From contig NC_026660.2 in the NCBI RefSeq assembly GCF_000004075.3, forward strand, positions 558,001-622,000: DNA of 64,000 nt, given 5' to 3'. A program made the position numbers and the translations under genes. This document shows positions 52,901 to 64,000 of the stretch, one piece after another (the first letter of the stretch is position 1; each line of letters starts with the position of its first letter). Source of the DNA: Cucumis sativus. Lineage: Eukaryota > Streptophyta > Magnoliopsida > Cucurbitales > Cucurbitaceae. The notes under the pieces were generated by a model. That model ran no database searches. It was not told where the DNA came from and saw only the letters and a list, made by a program, of their open reading frames with translations.

Positions 52901-55900
52901 AAGTTCTTTCATCTTGTTACTTACTGTGTTGTATCTTGGTGCAAATTGTCTAATCTCATCTCTTCTTGTAGCTCTGCTTCTCTTTAAAATAAATCAGGGG
53001 AGTGTTTCGTAATCATCAAGGATTTTCCATTCCTTTTTAAAATTTCATTCTTATTAACAAAAATAACAATAATTTATCGATAAAAAAGAGAGTGCCATGA
53101 TTAGTAGTTCTCTTTGATATGTGGATGCATGGGACTTTTGGATCCTTACAAAAGAGGAAAAAATAATTTACACAGGAGAGACTGAGTTAACTTCAAAACA
53201 ATTCACAGAATACGTGAAACTAAAAGAGAAGCGAAGAACAAGTTGTGCACAAGGTATACTTCAGTTTGAAATTTCAACTCCAAGTAATAACTCATACTAA
53301 TATTTAAATTTCAAACTTACTTTGTCCTTGTTCATCCGTAGAGAATTCAACTCCTCCTGGAACTTTTTGTTCAATTTCTGCTCCTCTGTAATAGAGGGAG
53401 ATAAAATCCGATCAGGTATCTATTATCAGTAGCAAGTCAATGAAGGTGGAAGAACTTGAAAATTTCAATAAACAGGAAAATATAAAAAATAGTAATGATA
53501 AAATTTTAAATTTTAAGGAGAAAATGTAACCTCGTAATCTTAATTGCACATCTGCCAACTGTTCCCGTTCTTGTTGAAGTTCCTTCCTTAATTGTTTGTA
53601 CTCAAGAGTAGCTTGCACATCTTGCAGTGATCCCATATTCCCTTCTTGCAAATCTGCAAGCTCCTAGAAGGCATTCATAGATCTGTTTGTCAAGTTCATT
53701 CATCATTAACAAATAAAACTAAGTACTCAATTCAAACAAGTGATAGGTTTTCTTAATAGAAGAACATTATGAATATGTTATTGTGATAATAAACAGGCAT
53801 TAGCAAAATAAGAAATATTAATAACTATTAAGCCAGAGATTGAATGTGGTATCGATAAAAATATGTTATTGACATTACCAGGAGAAAAATTACACAGGTG
53901 CTCAAGGTTCGAGAAGATTAATCTTTTTCCAATACGAATCCCAATGGCCAATATATATGCCTACCTCAAATTCCTCAAACCCACTCACTTTATTATAGTT
54001 AGCGAATCCCCCAACAAATAACCTAACGTCTAGGATGCTCCTATATCATTAGGGTATTCTGATTGAACAATCAAAACCATATAGCTCGCCCCTTTCTTGA
54101 CCGAAGCCCAGCCACTGTTTTTTCCTTTTTTTGGAAGAACCAGCCACCATTAATTTGAGATTATTGTATAACAATAAAAAATCCAAAAAATACTTGAACA
54201 TAAGATTCTTAATTATTTAATTTTGCCTGCATAAATTGGGAAAAATGTATCTCCATAACAGGGAGTAAAGAGTTCCATTACAGCATCCTTTACCTGTGAA
54301 GTTGAATGTTCTGGTACCATCTTACTCAGGTAATCAAGTTTTCCAGAGTGCGAAGCTCCATTAGCAATTCCATCCTGCTTAGACACCATACCATTACGCC
54401 GGGTCTTCCCCCTAAGCAGTCGGCTAGGTGATTGATCGCTTCCCTACAAAATTATCGAAATACAAATAACACAAAAGGCAAAGATAAATCAAGAAAATTA
54501 TAATAACAAGATATGTGGCCATGACATCATGATAATCTTTTTAAAAATAAAAACTAAAGAATAATATTAATAAACTATATACAATAGCCAAAAATAATAA
54601 CTCCTGAACCAAACTACTCCACCACTTCTCAGCGAAAAGGCTTCTTCCAAATTTTAGGCCCCAATCCCCTTAAGCAACAGACTTCCATTAGATATAACTG
54701 TAGATATGAAATCTTGGAATTAGCCACTTTGTATATTCTAAAAAACACCCGATTAAAGAGGTGCACATCATGAGCCAAGGATATTTCTAGAAGAGAATTT
54801 CTCCCTTACTAACCACTGAGGTGTAAGCTAAGAGGATAAAAGGAAATAATTCTTCCAGAATCAAACTTTAAAATCTTTACTTTGAATCAATTGTCAAATG
54901 CATGGGAGAGCCCTTTATTTAAAGGAAAGTAATACAAAGGGTAGTAAAAATGGAATTAACCTAGATTAACCACAAATCCTCCCCACACATCAAATTGGTT
55001 TGTACCATTTGTCCACCTCGGAGCAACACTTAGGCCTTAGCAATATTCAGCCATGGCCTGTCCAATTTAGAGAACCATTTCTGGGTGAGGATCCCTTCTT
55101 CCTTGGCTGCTTGGTATTTACTGCTATTACCATACTATTAACATTCTTCTCATTCATAAAATGGCCCACATGGCTAAGGGCGATGAATGTTTGCAGAGAG
55201 GCCCCTAGTTCCAACTCCACCGGCAAAAAGGTGGTGTTCCACTTGATTGTGTTAGTGGCTCCCTCGCTACCTCGTGAAAATAAAGTCTCTGCATTTTCTC
55301 CAGCTTCTTGATAGTCTCTGACGAACATTTGAAGATGAATATACAGTAAAGTGTGATTTTTTAAAGAACTCAATTTGCTTGAGTCAACTTTTCACCTCTT
55401 GAGAAGCATAAGCTCTTCCCACTCCAGATCACTGACTCTCCCCGCCCAACAGCATTGCCAGATAAGACTTAAGAGAGAGACCAAGATCCAACCTCACAAC
55501 CCCACATTGCAGGAATGACCTTCACCTCCCCAACATTCGCATTAAGACCACACAAGATAGGTAGATTGATCCTGAGAGCAACCAGGGCTTCGAACCGTGT
55601 GTCTCCTGTCAAAGGACCTGAGAGTTTGAGTTGGTTTGGCTTAACATATAGAACCCATGTTTGCTACTGGGCTGTTAAGCCTCAAGTTTGTTGGGCATAC
55701 CTAGAGGTTTGAACACTACCCAAACGTTCTTTTCAAAGAGAAACAGATTTCATTGCAATAATGAAATATATAAAATGCTAGTGGAAGCTAACAAAACCCT
55801 TCCAATTAGTATAAATCTTACAAATGAAATAATTCAAAAAGACTTGCCAAGCTTACACCGAGTGGCTGTTGTATATTATCCAAAGAAAATACTGCCTAAA

Positions 55901-58900
55901 ATTACCACCACCCCAAACCCACTCCCTCCTTCCAAAAGATATCCCAAACCAAAACTTCTGAAACCTGCCCTTCAAGCTATAACTCTGCATAACGACTACA
56001 GAAACATGAGCCTGCGACAAACCTATGTACAAGACGCATCCTCAAATATCATTTAACATCATTCAATGCAGAATGAGATACTTAGGCCAAAGCAGGGATT
56101 GGAATAGCATTGTAACGTAATTGACAAAAATGTGATAATTCTGACACACATAAGACAACCAAATCAAACGCCAATCCTACTACATGTGGTGATCTATAAA
56201 GCTCACAACTTTCTTTCACAAGAGTCAAGCTCATGATTTTCCATCTGCATTCCAAAAATTACCTTCATTTCACTAGTTCCATTTGCTGGTGATTTGGAAC
56301 TTTCAGATTTAGGTGAATTTGTAGCATCCAAGCTTTGTTTTAGCGAGCCGTTTTCCTTGTTCAATCGTAAGATTAGCTCCTGCCAAATGAATATGAAACG
56401 GGAAATAACAATAAAGGCTTGTTTAGTACGCAGATTTGTTTTCTAAAACTATTCCTTGAAATTGTGATCCAAATTGTAGAAATTTTGGAAACAACATTTT
56501 TTAAGTTTTTAGTGTATCCAAATTTTGAATTTGAAATTTCAAAATACAAAATAACATTAAAAAGAATAAACAGCATTGATTATTATGAAGATTTGTTTTG
56601 AAAGTACAGAAACTTAAATGGAATAAGTCCTTAGCATAGGGACCAAAAAACTTGATTTTCATTATGGAAAAATGAAATAGTGCACAAGCATACAAAAAAA
56701 ACCCAAAACGGAGCCAAACTACAAAATATGGGCACCAACTAAGAGAAACAAGACCTATAAAATACCATTTATAAATAACAAAAAATATGCTTATAATTTT
56801 TTAGAACTCAAGGACACAGCTATCAAATCTATGGAACAGATCCCGTTAAAGTAAGGTCATTATTCATAAATTAATAATCATTACTAATATTTGAGATTGA
56901 ACCCAGTATTTAGTTGATAACTACAACAATATTTATGATTTACAAATATGTTATCACACATTTAACCAAGAAAACCATCAGAAGCATTACTACATACAAA
57001 TTACATTTAATCATTGGATATGAGTCAACTAAATTACAAATTACATTTAATTACTCATTTTATAGAAATGGAACTATGAATCAAAAGGGAAAACTCTAAG
57101 GAGCAACTAGAATACCTCTTTTTCCTTTAGCAAAGCTGCATAATTCATTGATAATGATTTAATATTCCTCTCAGATTCCTGAAGCCTCTTAATTTCTGCT
57201 TTGTATTGTTCAATCTACGAGAAGCACAGTAATTAAAAATGCCATACATAAATTAAAGTTAACCAGTTCAAAGGAAACTTAAAGAAAATAAAACATAAAA
57301 ATATAGGCCAGTCAAATTATTAAACCACCAATTCACCCAAAAGCTTAAGTTGGTGGTTGAAGGCAAATTTAATTATATATCACCAATACAAATAATGACA
57401 CACAGAGGCACAGTATATGAACCTGGATAAATGCTATGAGTTTCAAACCAACGAAAATGGCGTAGTTAGAAGGTGCATGACCAGCTAGAGGAAGACAATT
57501 CACAGTCCCTAATGTATAAGAGACAAAATTTCTGGCCTTAGACACAAAGGAACAGTGAAGAAACAAATGGTCGATATGTTCAATCTCTCTCAAACAGAAT
57601 TTATAGCCAAATGGACACATAGTACAAGATCTAAACTTTATTTGGAGCATTTCATCAGTGAAATATCTCTCAAATAAGTCTCTCCCATTCCCCACAACAT
57701 TATAAATAAATAGGAAATAAACTGAAATTCAGTGAATATCTTTTCAAGGTTTTCTATAAGTGCCTTTAACCTTATCAACAGTCTATTCAAAGGGCAAGGA
57801 CCATGCTTGTTAACAATATCCTTAATTCACAATGTGTCCACTTCACGATAGAACCACCAAAGACATTTAGCCTCTCACACTTACATTATCTGTGCAATGC
57901 CTAACCACTCTCCAAGTCCAACGGCCTAGAAAACACCTCCTATCCCACGAGATGGGAGCCATAAAAATCTCTCATAAACTTATCAAGAAGCTTGCTAACC
58001 AAGGTATTCTCTGCCTAATTTAGTTTAGATCATTATATCAATAAAAGGTATTGTTTTAGTTTCTATAGTATCGTATTTTGAGCATTGTACTTTTTTTATT
58101 ATATCAATGAAAGGTCTTGTTCCTTTTCAAAAAGAAGCTTATTAACCAAGGTAGGGATTCTAAATGGGGATATAAAGCAGGTTGGAATGCCATTCAGAAT
58201 AGATTGAAGATGAGTAAAAGTAACATGCTAGGCTTACTGGCTGGCTTCCGTTTTGGTCTTTTCGTTGCATTCAAGGTATTAGTCTCTCAAGTTGGCTTTT
58301 TGTTTTGGTCTTTTTGGTGTAGTCATGTTTAAATTGCTACTTTCTAGAATAAATTTTTTAAGAAGTGTTGGTATAACTTATAAGTATAGCTAATATTAAG
58401 AAATTTTTTTAATAGGAAAATATATACATGTAGGAACATATATATATAGGACGACTTGTTCAAAACAATTGAGGTTGTTTTTCTTCCAAAATTTATAATT
58501 CCAAGTATAGTATAATAAGTCACCTGAAACTGTCCTTGAAAAAAAAAATTCAAAGCTATAACCAAAAAGTTGTATTTTAGAATTAGCTACACCAGTAGCC
58601 CCTAGAATTAAGTTTGATTAGAAGAGTGTCACTAATTATCCTTGAGAAGAAAAGTTTGTGAAGTAACAAATATAGACATATATATATATACATGTATGGA
58701 GCCCCATGACCAACCAAGTAAGCAACAGTGGCATGAAGCACTAGATCATCCAAAACCACTAGGTATTCCCAAACCAACCACTTACTATTTTCCTTACTTG
58801 AAATTAGAACCAGACTATATGTTCTATTAACATCATAATGCAATGCACTTAATTTATTAAACCTTAGACCTTAACTAGCTGTTCAAACCCAATCAATACG

Positions 58901-59383
58901 CCAGTAGACAGAAATTAGCTCAAAATAGTGTTCTCGATTTGTAACCAAACACTCCCCTCCCTGAACCCAAACCTCTACTTTGCCCACCCATATGCCAAAA
59001 CTGAAACTTAATTAACTTATAATCTCATTGCAATTTCAAGATATAACTAAACGAAACCAATTCCCAATAACATGGTCATAAACCCCTAAAACCAAAATGC
59101 ATCATCTCCCCAAAATTCAGCTACAAGGAGAAAACCAAGTCCATAAAAAAACATGCACCTCAGGGTGACGGGCATCTTCAATAATCCCATTGGCAACCGG
59201 AGACCGTGTTACAGAATTCGAATGAGCAAAGCTATGCGAGTTCCTCCGATCAGAGACCGAAACGTCAGCATCACCTCTATTAGAGCCATAGATCGCAAAT
59301 TCCTCGTCTTCGTCATCGTTGTGCACATCGAGAGCTATCTTATTAAGATTTTCTTTCAAATTAGCTATGGAGCTCCACATCAT
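46948..59383 (-). CDS. GC4: Golgin candidate GC3/GC4 type (GRIP-related ARF-binding domain protein, GDAP1-like)
   Basis: Fifteen exons: 59159-59383, 57116-57214, 56263-56379, 54294-54443, 53531-53663, 53321-53385, 51456-51623, 51233-51346, 50855-51001, 50084-50380, 49902-49967, 49101-49303, 48217-48271, 47792-47977 and 46948-47289; 788 residues, frame continuous. The N-terminus MWSSIANLKENLNKIALDVH is the signature of this golgin pair; the start may be the first or second of two adjacent ATGs. Long coiled coil from about 76 to 595. The GRIP-related ARF-binding (GRAB) region is at about 575-640, with RRIVIKLLVTYFQRNHSKE and VLDLMVRMLGFSEDEKLRI. After it come a glycine-rich segment (GVLGLPGRLVGGILGG), SFADLWVDFLL and a serine-rich tail. 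Such golgins bind ARF1 on Golgi membranes and tether vesicles. The gene is stretched to 12.4 kb by introns that carry old LINE pieces. Confidence 0.93.
49460..49585. repeat. 63-bp tandem duplication in golgin intron 11
   Basis: Two head-to-tail 63-bp copies starting AAAATCAGATGTGAG, differing at two positions (TCTAGAC/TCCAGAC and GTACG/GTATG). It lies wholly inside the intron between exons 11 and 12. Confidence 0.95.
52080..53000 (+). mobile_element. Decayed LINE (non-LTR) reverse-transcriptase fragment in golgin intron 6, antisense to the gene
   Basis: The plus strand translates near 52,160-52,310 to INETYVCLIPKK, DFPLISRTSCLHKIVACVLS, which follows the plant LINE reverse-transcriptase phrase (LNET-ICLIPKK, then DFRPISL and YKIIAKVLS). 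Downstream, about 52,660-52,960, a WCSLCKTG-like segment and later phrases fit the zinc-binding C-terminal part. Frames are broken by stops and shifts, so the element is dead. Ends are approximate. Confidence 0.65.
54560..56060. other. Long golgin intron 3 segment, possible transposon remains
   Basis: The 1.8-kb intron between exons 3 and 4 (54444-56262) is richer in GC at 54,980-55,720 than the other introns and holds open frames of about 100 codons on both strands. None resembles a protein I know. A decayed element is the likeliest reading, but no ends, domains or tail were identified. Confidence 0.35.
57369..57695 (-). mobile_element. LINE zinc-binding (zf-RVT) domain fragment in golgin intron 1
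   Basis: An open frame of 108 codons contains CTMCPFGYKFCLREIEHIDH followed by LFLHCSFVSKARNF, the C-x2-C...H-x3-HC pattern of the zinc-binding region at the end of plant LINE reverse transcriptases. It runs in the same direction as the host gene. The remainder of the element is missing or too decayed to read. Confidence 0.6.
58032..58115 (+). repeat. Two copies of an 18-bp LINE-tail-like word in golgin intron 1
   Basis: ATTATATCAATAAAAGGT (58032) and ATTATATCAATGAAAGGT (58098) lie 66 bp apart with one mismatch. The second follows GAGCATTGTAC, a phrase I associate with 3' ends of cucurbit LINE-like elements. Confidence 0.5.
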
Positions 59384-62300
59384 TGAGACACCAGAACCCC
59401 CAGGGAGTCGAAATGGCTCCTAAAAATCCGGTGTAGTGCCAAGAACAATGGAAATAGAAGGATTTTGCACCGAATTTTTGCAAGAACTGTAGAATAAATC
59501 AGATGGAGAAACGGAAGGAAGTGAGTTTCGCAGATCTGAGTCTATGAGTTGGTGATGGCGAAGACGAAATGTAAATTTGGTTCAAGAAATGGAGAAAATT
59601 AATTCGAGAGAGAAACGAAGAAGAAAGGATTTTGGTTTTTTGTTTTGTGCGTTATGAAATGTTTAGACTTTGTGAACAGTTCGTCGTCATGCGCGGCATT
59701 CTGTCGGTTTGGATCAGTCGACATGTCGTATTTGAATAATAAAGAATAGAAGTAAATAATATAGATTCTAAGGTAAGGGTTATAGGATTTGTTTTTATTA
59801 CTAAGGTATAGGTTGAAATTTTGCACTTCTTACCTAAAGTAATAATGACAATTAAGAAATACCAACACCAATCATCCAATCATAGTTGAGTGCATAAGTT
59901 ATTAGTATGTTTAGTTCAATCATAATTTGCACTAGTTTTTCCTTTAAAATTTCAAGATTCAATTTTTCACTTGTTAGTTTTACTAAATATATATATGGTA
60001 CTAAAAACGGATCATTTGTTGTTAGGTTACTAACAACACTCATCGACTATCGGCTAGTAGTTCATAAGTTAAAATTTACAAAATTAGTCACTATGGTTTC
60101 ACTTTTTTTCGTTGGTTCCCATAGTTGGAGTTCAATTTTTAGTTTTGTTTGTTTGGTTTTGTAGTTTCTAATTGAGTCCTTATAATTATAGAAATTTTGA
60201 TAATTTAGATTGTATAGTTTAGTTAAACCTCACAAAATATGATCTCTAAGAGGGCGTTTATAGTGCTAAGTTGGTTAAATATAGACAGTGGATTATAAGA
60301 GATGGTGTTTGGATACATTACTGTTTTAATCTAGGTTAAACTACCACCGTGATGTAAATTATTTTTGTCTTTTAAAAACTAACAAACAATATAGAAATGA
60401 AAAAGAAAAAAGATGAGTGAAAATAATAAATACGGTAGTAAATAACATTTGAAATAGTATAGATTATATAATAACCCGCAACAATAGTATAGATTATACA
60501 ATAACCCACAACACCAACTTCTAGTTGGTGCCTCAAATATATGATCTCTATTATGTATTATACATCGACAAAACTTTGGATTTCCTTCCATATCTCATTA
60601 AATATACATATGTTATTAGGTGGAGGTTTAGAAGCTTGCTACCCTTTTCGCAATCACACTATTCAAAATGACCTCAATTTTCAACAAATTAATTTCTCCA
60701 TCTGTGGGTAAATTTGCAGTCACTCAAAAGCATTAAGACCTTCACGGTCAAAAACAATCCAATAGAGCCTTCCCCACCCTCGTCGTCCGATCATACCCTA
60801 TGAAAATTGAGTTTCCAACAATGATGACCGAACGAACCGAAGGGGAAAGGGAGAGATGAGGAAGCCTGAAAAAGAGAACCAACTAAGCACACCAACAACA
60901 TTCAGCCCACCCAACACAATCGACATTAATAGGAGGTGTTTCAATATGGATAGCCAATTTGTTGAAGTAAATCTCATACGGAAGCTCCACAAGCAAGCAC
61001 CACCGCAGAATAGTTAGCATACAATCAATCACGTTCCTTCCCCACAAACCTCTCCATAAATCCATTAGATAATACAAAAGAAGGTTTTGCATCAAAAAAT
61101 TTATACAAAACACTACTTTAGGTTTTAAACCATTGTGTCACATTTCACAATCATTCCATCTTTGTTTGTTTTTTTAATTTATAAGTTTTTTTTCAACTAA
61201 CAAATTAAAAAACCAAAGTCAAGCTTTTTTTAAAAAAAAAAATTAAATATATATCTCATTTTGTCTTTATAACTATTTGGTTTTTTCATTTTTCATTTTA
61301 GAAAAAAATCATCAACATTACTCTATTGATTTCTTTATTCTTACTATCTATTTCTTTATTTTTGCTATCTAATTTAGAAAAAACAAAGTCAAAATTTGAG
61401 TACTAAAATCTTGTCAGTAATCATTCGGTATTTTGTTTTTAATTCCCTTTTTATTTAGGAGAATGATAAATGTAATAGATAGCAAAACCAATCAGAAAAA
61501 TTATAAATGAAGCTAATTTTTTTAACTTTGTGTTTAGTAAATATCAAATTAAAACAATCTTGTAATTAGATTATTAATTCTATTTAGTAGCCGTTTTGCT
61601 TTGGATTATTTTAAAAAAAATAAACTTCTAAAACTCCACTTTCAACCTCCAGATTTCTACACATGTTTTTTAAAAAAAACAAAGTCTAAAGCTAAAAACT
61701 AAAAGAAATTGTTTTTGAAAACCGGTTTTGTTTTTAGTTTTTGGATAGGAAGAAAAATGCTTTTTAAAGAAAGTGAAAAGCATATAGCTGAGAAATGGAG
61801 ACAAAACAAGGGAAAATTTCAAAATAAAATGGTTAGCAGACCTAAACTAATGATTTAAGTGAGTGTTCATCTTACTGCCATTTGTGTTATAATAATCCAA
61901 TCAAATTGTGTCATATATGTATATCGTGTCGAAAATTAGTTCAATCAAAGTTCGCCATGTATGCATGTTTTTAACACTATGTGAATTGTATTTTATTCCT
62001 TAATTTCATTTATTTTTTAAAAAAAAAGAAACTATGTATATGGTACAATAAAGCATAATGAATGACATAGAAGTATCCAATAAGATTAGTATAGCATAAA
62101 AGTTAATGGAGTCTACACGAATTGGTCCAATTAGATTACACCATGACGCATGTCACTAGAGATGAATTAATTCAATCATATATATCTTCAACTCAAAAGA
62201 TAACCTCTCAACTCCACGTATCGTTGAACAAACATATAACGTATAGATTCAATTAAACATTAAAAGAATATAGGAGACATTGAAAGGCATGGAAACAAAT

Positions 62301-63173
62301 TTACCTGTATTTATACAAGAGATCAAGAAGATTTTATTTTTCTCCTCTAAATTGGAATTGGAATTAATTTACTCATAAATGCAATAAAGATTTGTAGTAT
62401 GTAGACTCGGAAGTCTTGTTTGATCAACTAGAGCAATATTCTAACAAGATCACTTGAATCGAACCGAACTGTGGACACATTCAAACCGCGTGCTCTACAG
62501 AAGCCCAGAAATGACCTAAAAAGAAGAGAAGGGGAGTGGTGAGCCACACCTTAGACAGGCTGGTATAAGGCAGTGAGGTGGCCATGTGTGAGGTAGGGCC
62601 AAAACTCCCAAATGGTAAAATAGAAACAGACCATTTTCAACTCAAAATCTCAACAAAGCAACCCAATGGAGACATAAAAGAAAAGATTCGTAATCACAAG
62701 ACACAACTGTCCAAATGGGGACAGTCCTCAGCTCCTTTTCACAGTAAACACACAAATCGGATCTTTAAATAAAAAAATGGCATATTCTCTTTTCTCCGTA
62801 TAAACAAGAAGTTCAAAAACGCCAGTGCTGTAGATTCTAAAAACAGGGAAGTTCAAGTTCAAAGAAACCCAGATCATGGATTGGATTTTATATGGCAAAT
62901 TTTCATTCAATTCAAAAGTTCAGCAGAGAGAATTGAAAGGCAAATTTATAGTAATCAAATAAAAGAACCAACAAGAGGAAGCTGAGTGTAATGTTTTTTC
63001 AAGCAGTTCAAACATATCCTAAAAGGCCCATAATACGAAAAATAACAGTAAGCCCATAAAAAATAAGCAAACAAAAGGGAGGAAAAAAAAATCAAAAAAG
63101 AAGAACCTGCTGCCGTTCTTGAGAAATCTAGATAAGAACTATGAAGAATCTGACCTCATCTTCAACTTCATCT
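59384..63173. other. Spacer between golgin and desaturase genes
   Basis: The first 200-300 bp are the golgin leader and promoter. A MITE-like phrase (GGTGTTTGGATACATTA) lies near 60,304, a 30-bp tandem repeat at 60453-60512, and a GC-richer unassigned patch at 60,640-61,130. From about 62,900 to 63,173 is the desaturase 3' UTR. The 62,420-62,760 segment is also GC-richer than its flanks, without a readable gene. Confidence 0.55.
60453..60512. repeat. 30-bp tandem duplication
   Basis: Two adjacent copies of AATAGTATAGATTAT followed by A(T/C)AATAACCC(G/A)CAAC, differing at two positions. Confidence 0.9.
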
Positions 63174-64000
63174 TCATCCATGAGTGTTCACAGCTTCCCA
63201 GAGCAAGTTCTTAGGAACAGGATTGGTCAAATCTCTAGCTTGCAAAGCAGCTGTTCTAAGAGTTCTAATGGTGCGGACATTAGCATCCCAAAATGACAAG
63301 CTTCTGTATGGAAGATTGTGTTTCTTGCAAAGTTCGACCACAATTGGAGAGATTTTCCTCAACTGGCATCTGGGCATCCTTGGGAATAAATGATGTTCTA
63401 GCTGAAATTGCAATCCACCAAAAAACCAATCCATCCAAGTAGAACAAGAGATATCCAAAGTCCCACTTGCTTGCTTCTCAAACCAATCATTCCCAGTGGG
63501 CTTCCCAACATAAACATTAGCAGAGAAATGGTTGAGGCAGAATTGGATGTGCTGTAGAGAACATACAGCAAAACTTGCAAGAACAAACATGACTCTCTCA
63601 GGCCAATTAGGGAGATAAGAAACTAGAAGAGGAAACCATGTCCAAAAGACAAGAATCCCCATTATGTTCAATGCTCTATCAGGAACTTTTCTAGTGGAAA
63701 ACAAGAGCAACAACGTCTGCACAAAGAGATTCACTCTAGCCACACACATCACAGGGTAAAATGTGAAATGCTGGTAGCTAACAAAGAATCTAGCCAAGGA
63801 ATCAAACTCCAGCTTCCTACCATAGAAATGAGATGTCAAAGTCCGGAAGAAACTAGTAGAAACAGCAAAAACAGGGATGTGTTGAAGATCTGGATCGTGG
63901 TCAAGGCTATTGCAGGAGATGTGATGAGCATTATGAGTCCATTTCCACCAGGCTATACTAATCCCCGTCAAACAATTTCCAGACAAAATTTGAGCCAATT
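63174..64000 (-). CDS. SLD: Delta-8 sphingolipid (long-chain base) desaturase, C-terminal part, truncated by right edge
   Basis: Front-end desaturase acting on the sphingoid long-chain base in the ER membrane, producing delta-8 unsaturated phytosphingosine. The window holds the last 275 codons in one uninterrupted exon. The second histidine box HNAHH sits in WWKWTHNAHHISCN near the edge, and the third, QLEHHLFPRMPR, with Gln in place of the first His as in all front-end desaturases, about 80 residues before the end. Hydrophobic spans lie between them (PVMCVARVNLFVQTLLLLF; ILVFWTWFPLLVSYL). The N-terminal cytochrome b5 domain and first box HDSGH are expected off the right edge. The DWFEKQASGTLDISC phrase and lack of introns agree with plant SLD genes; a delta-6 fatty-acid desaturase is the main alternative but less likely. 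It shares sphingoid-base chemistry with the kinase gene at the other end of the window. Confidence 0.93.
   Translation of the reverse strand, partial: LAQILSGNCLTGISIAWWKWTHNAHHISCNSLDHDPDLQHIPVFAVSTSFFRTLTSHFYGRKLEFDSLARFFVSYQHFTFYPVMCVARVNLFVQTLLLLFSTRKVPDRALNIMGILVFWTWFPLLVSYLPNWPERVMFVLASFAVCSLQHIQFCLNHFSANVYVGKPTGNDWFEKQASGTLDISCSTWMDWFFGGLQFQLEHHLFPRMPRCQLRKISPIVVELCKKHNLPYRSLSFWDANVRTIRTLRTAALQARDLTNPVPKNLLWEAVNTHG

Noticed and set aside
1..64000. Bacterial-type systems, CRISPR arrays, rRNA or tRNA genes
   Set aside because: The window is plant nuclear DNA; no spaced identical repeats, ribosomal RNA or cloverleaf sequences were found by reading.

Overview
This is AT-rich nuclear DNA from a flowering plant. 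It has long gene-poor stretches, GT-AG introns, many AT, AAT and CT microsatellites, and worn LINE and MITE-like debris. The protein families fit a eudicot. The ACC synthase and a short hairpin repeat suggest a cucurbit, but that is inferred from memory and not tested. Eight protein-coding genes can be supported. All are split except the LEA_2 gene, and the desaturase is intronless in the part seen.

Left part (1-23 kb): the 5' half of a sphingoid long-chain base kinase gene (minus, runs off the left edge); about 8 kb with no gene but two promoter-like islands; a heavy-metal-associated isoprenylated plant protein (HIPP) gene at 11.0-12.8 kb (plus); about 7 kb of AT-rich spacer; then a five-exon type-1 ACC synthase gene at 19.8-22.7 kb (minus), the committed step of ethylene synthesis.

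Middle (22.7-36.7 kb): about 14 kb with no protein gene I can defend. It holds microsatellites, small diverged tandem duplications and one promoter-like island near 33.3-34.0 kb.

Right part (36.7-64 kb) is gene-dense: a nine-exon TRAIP-type RING E3 ligase gene (minus), a single-exon LEA_2/NHL membrane protein gene (minus), a five-exon reticulon-like gene (plus), a 15-exon golgin candidate gene of the GC3/GC4 (GDAP1) type (minus, 12.4 kb, with two LINE fossils in its introns), and the 3' part of a delta-8 sphingolipid desaturase gene (minus, runs off the right edge).

The genes do not form a pathway or operon. The two end genes both act on sphingoid bases (phosphorylation and delta-8 desaturation). 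The reticulon and golgin act in the ER and Golgi. The gene set and order recall two duplicated Arabidopsis segments (around At3g61510-At3g61580 and At2g46090-At2g46210), so this looks like an old conserved linkage block. I found no new multi-gene system. The points most worth a check are the HIPP without its metal-binding cysteines, unusual residues in the ACC synthase, a separately encoded PIP-box-like tail on the TRAIP homologue, and a GCGCGTGAA inverted repeat in front of the HIPP gene.
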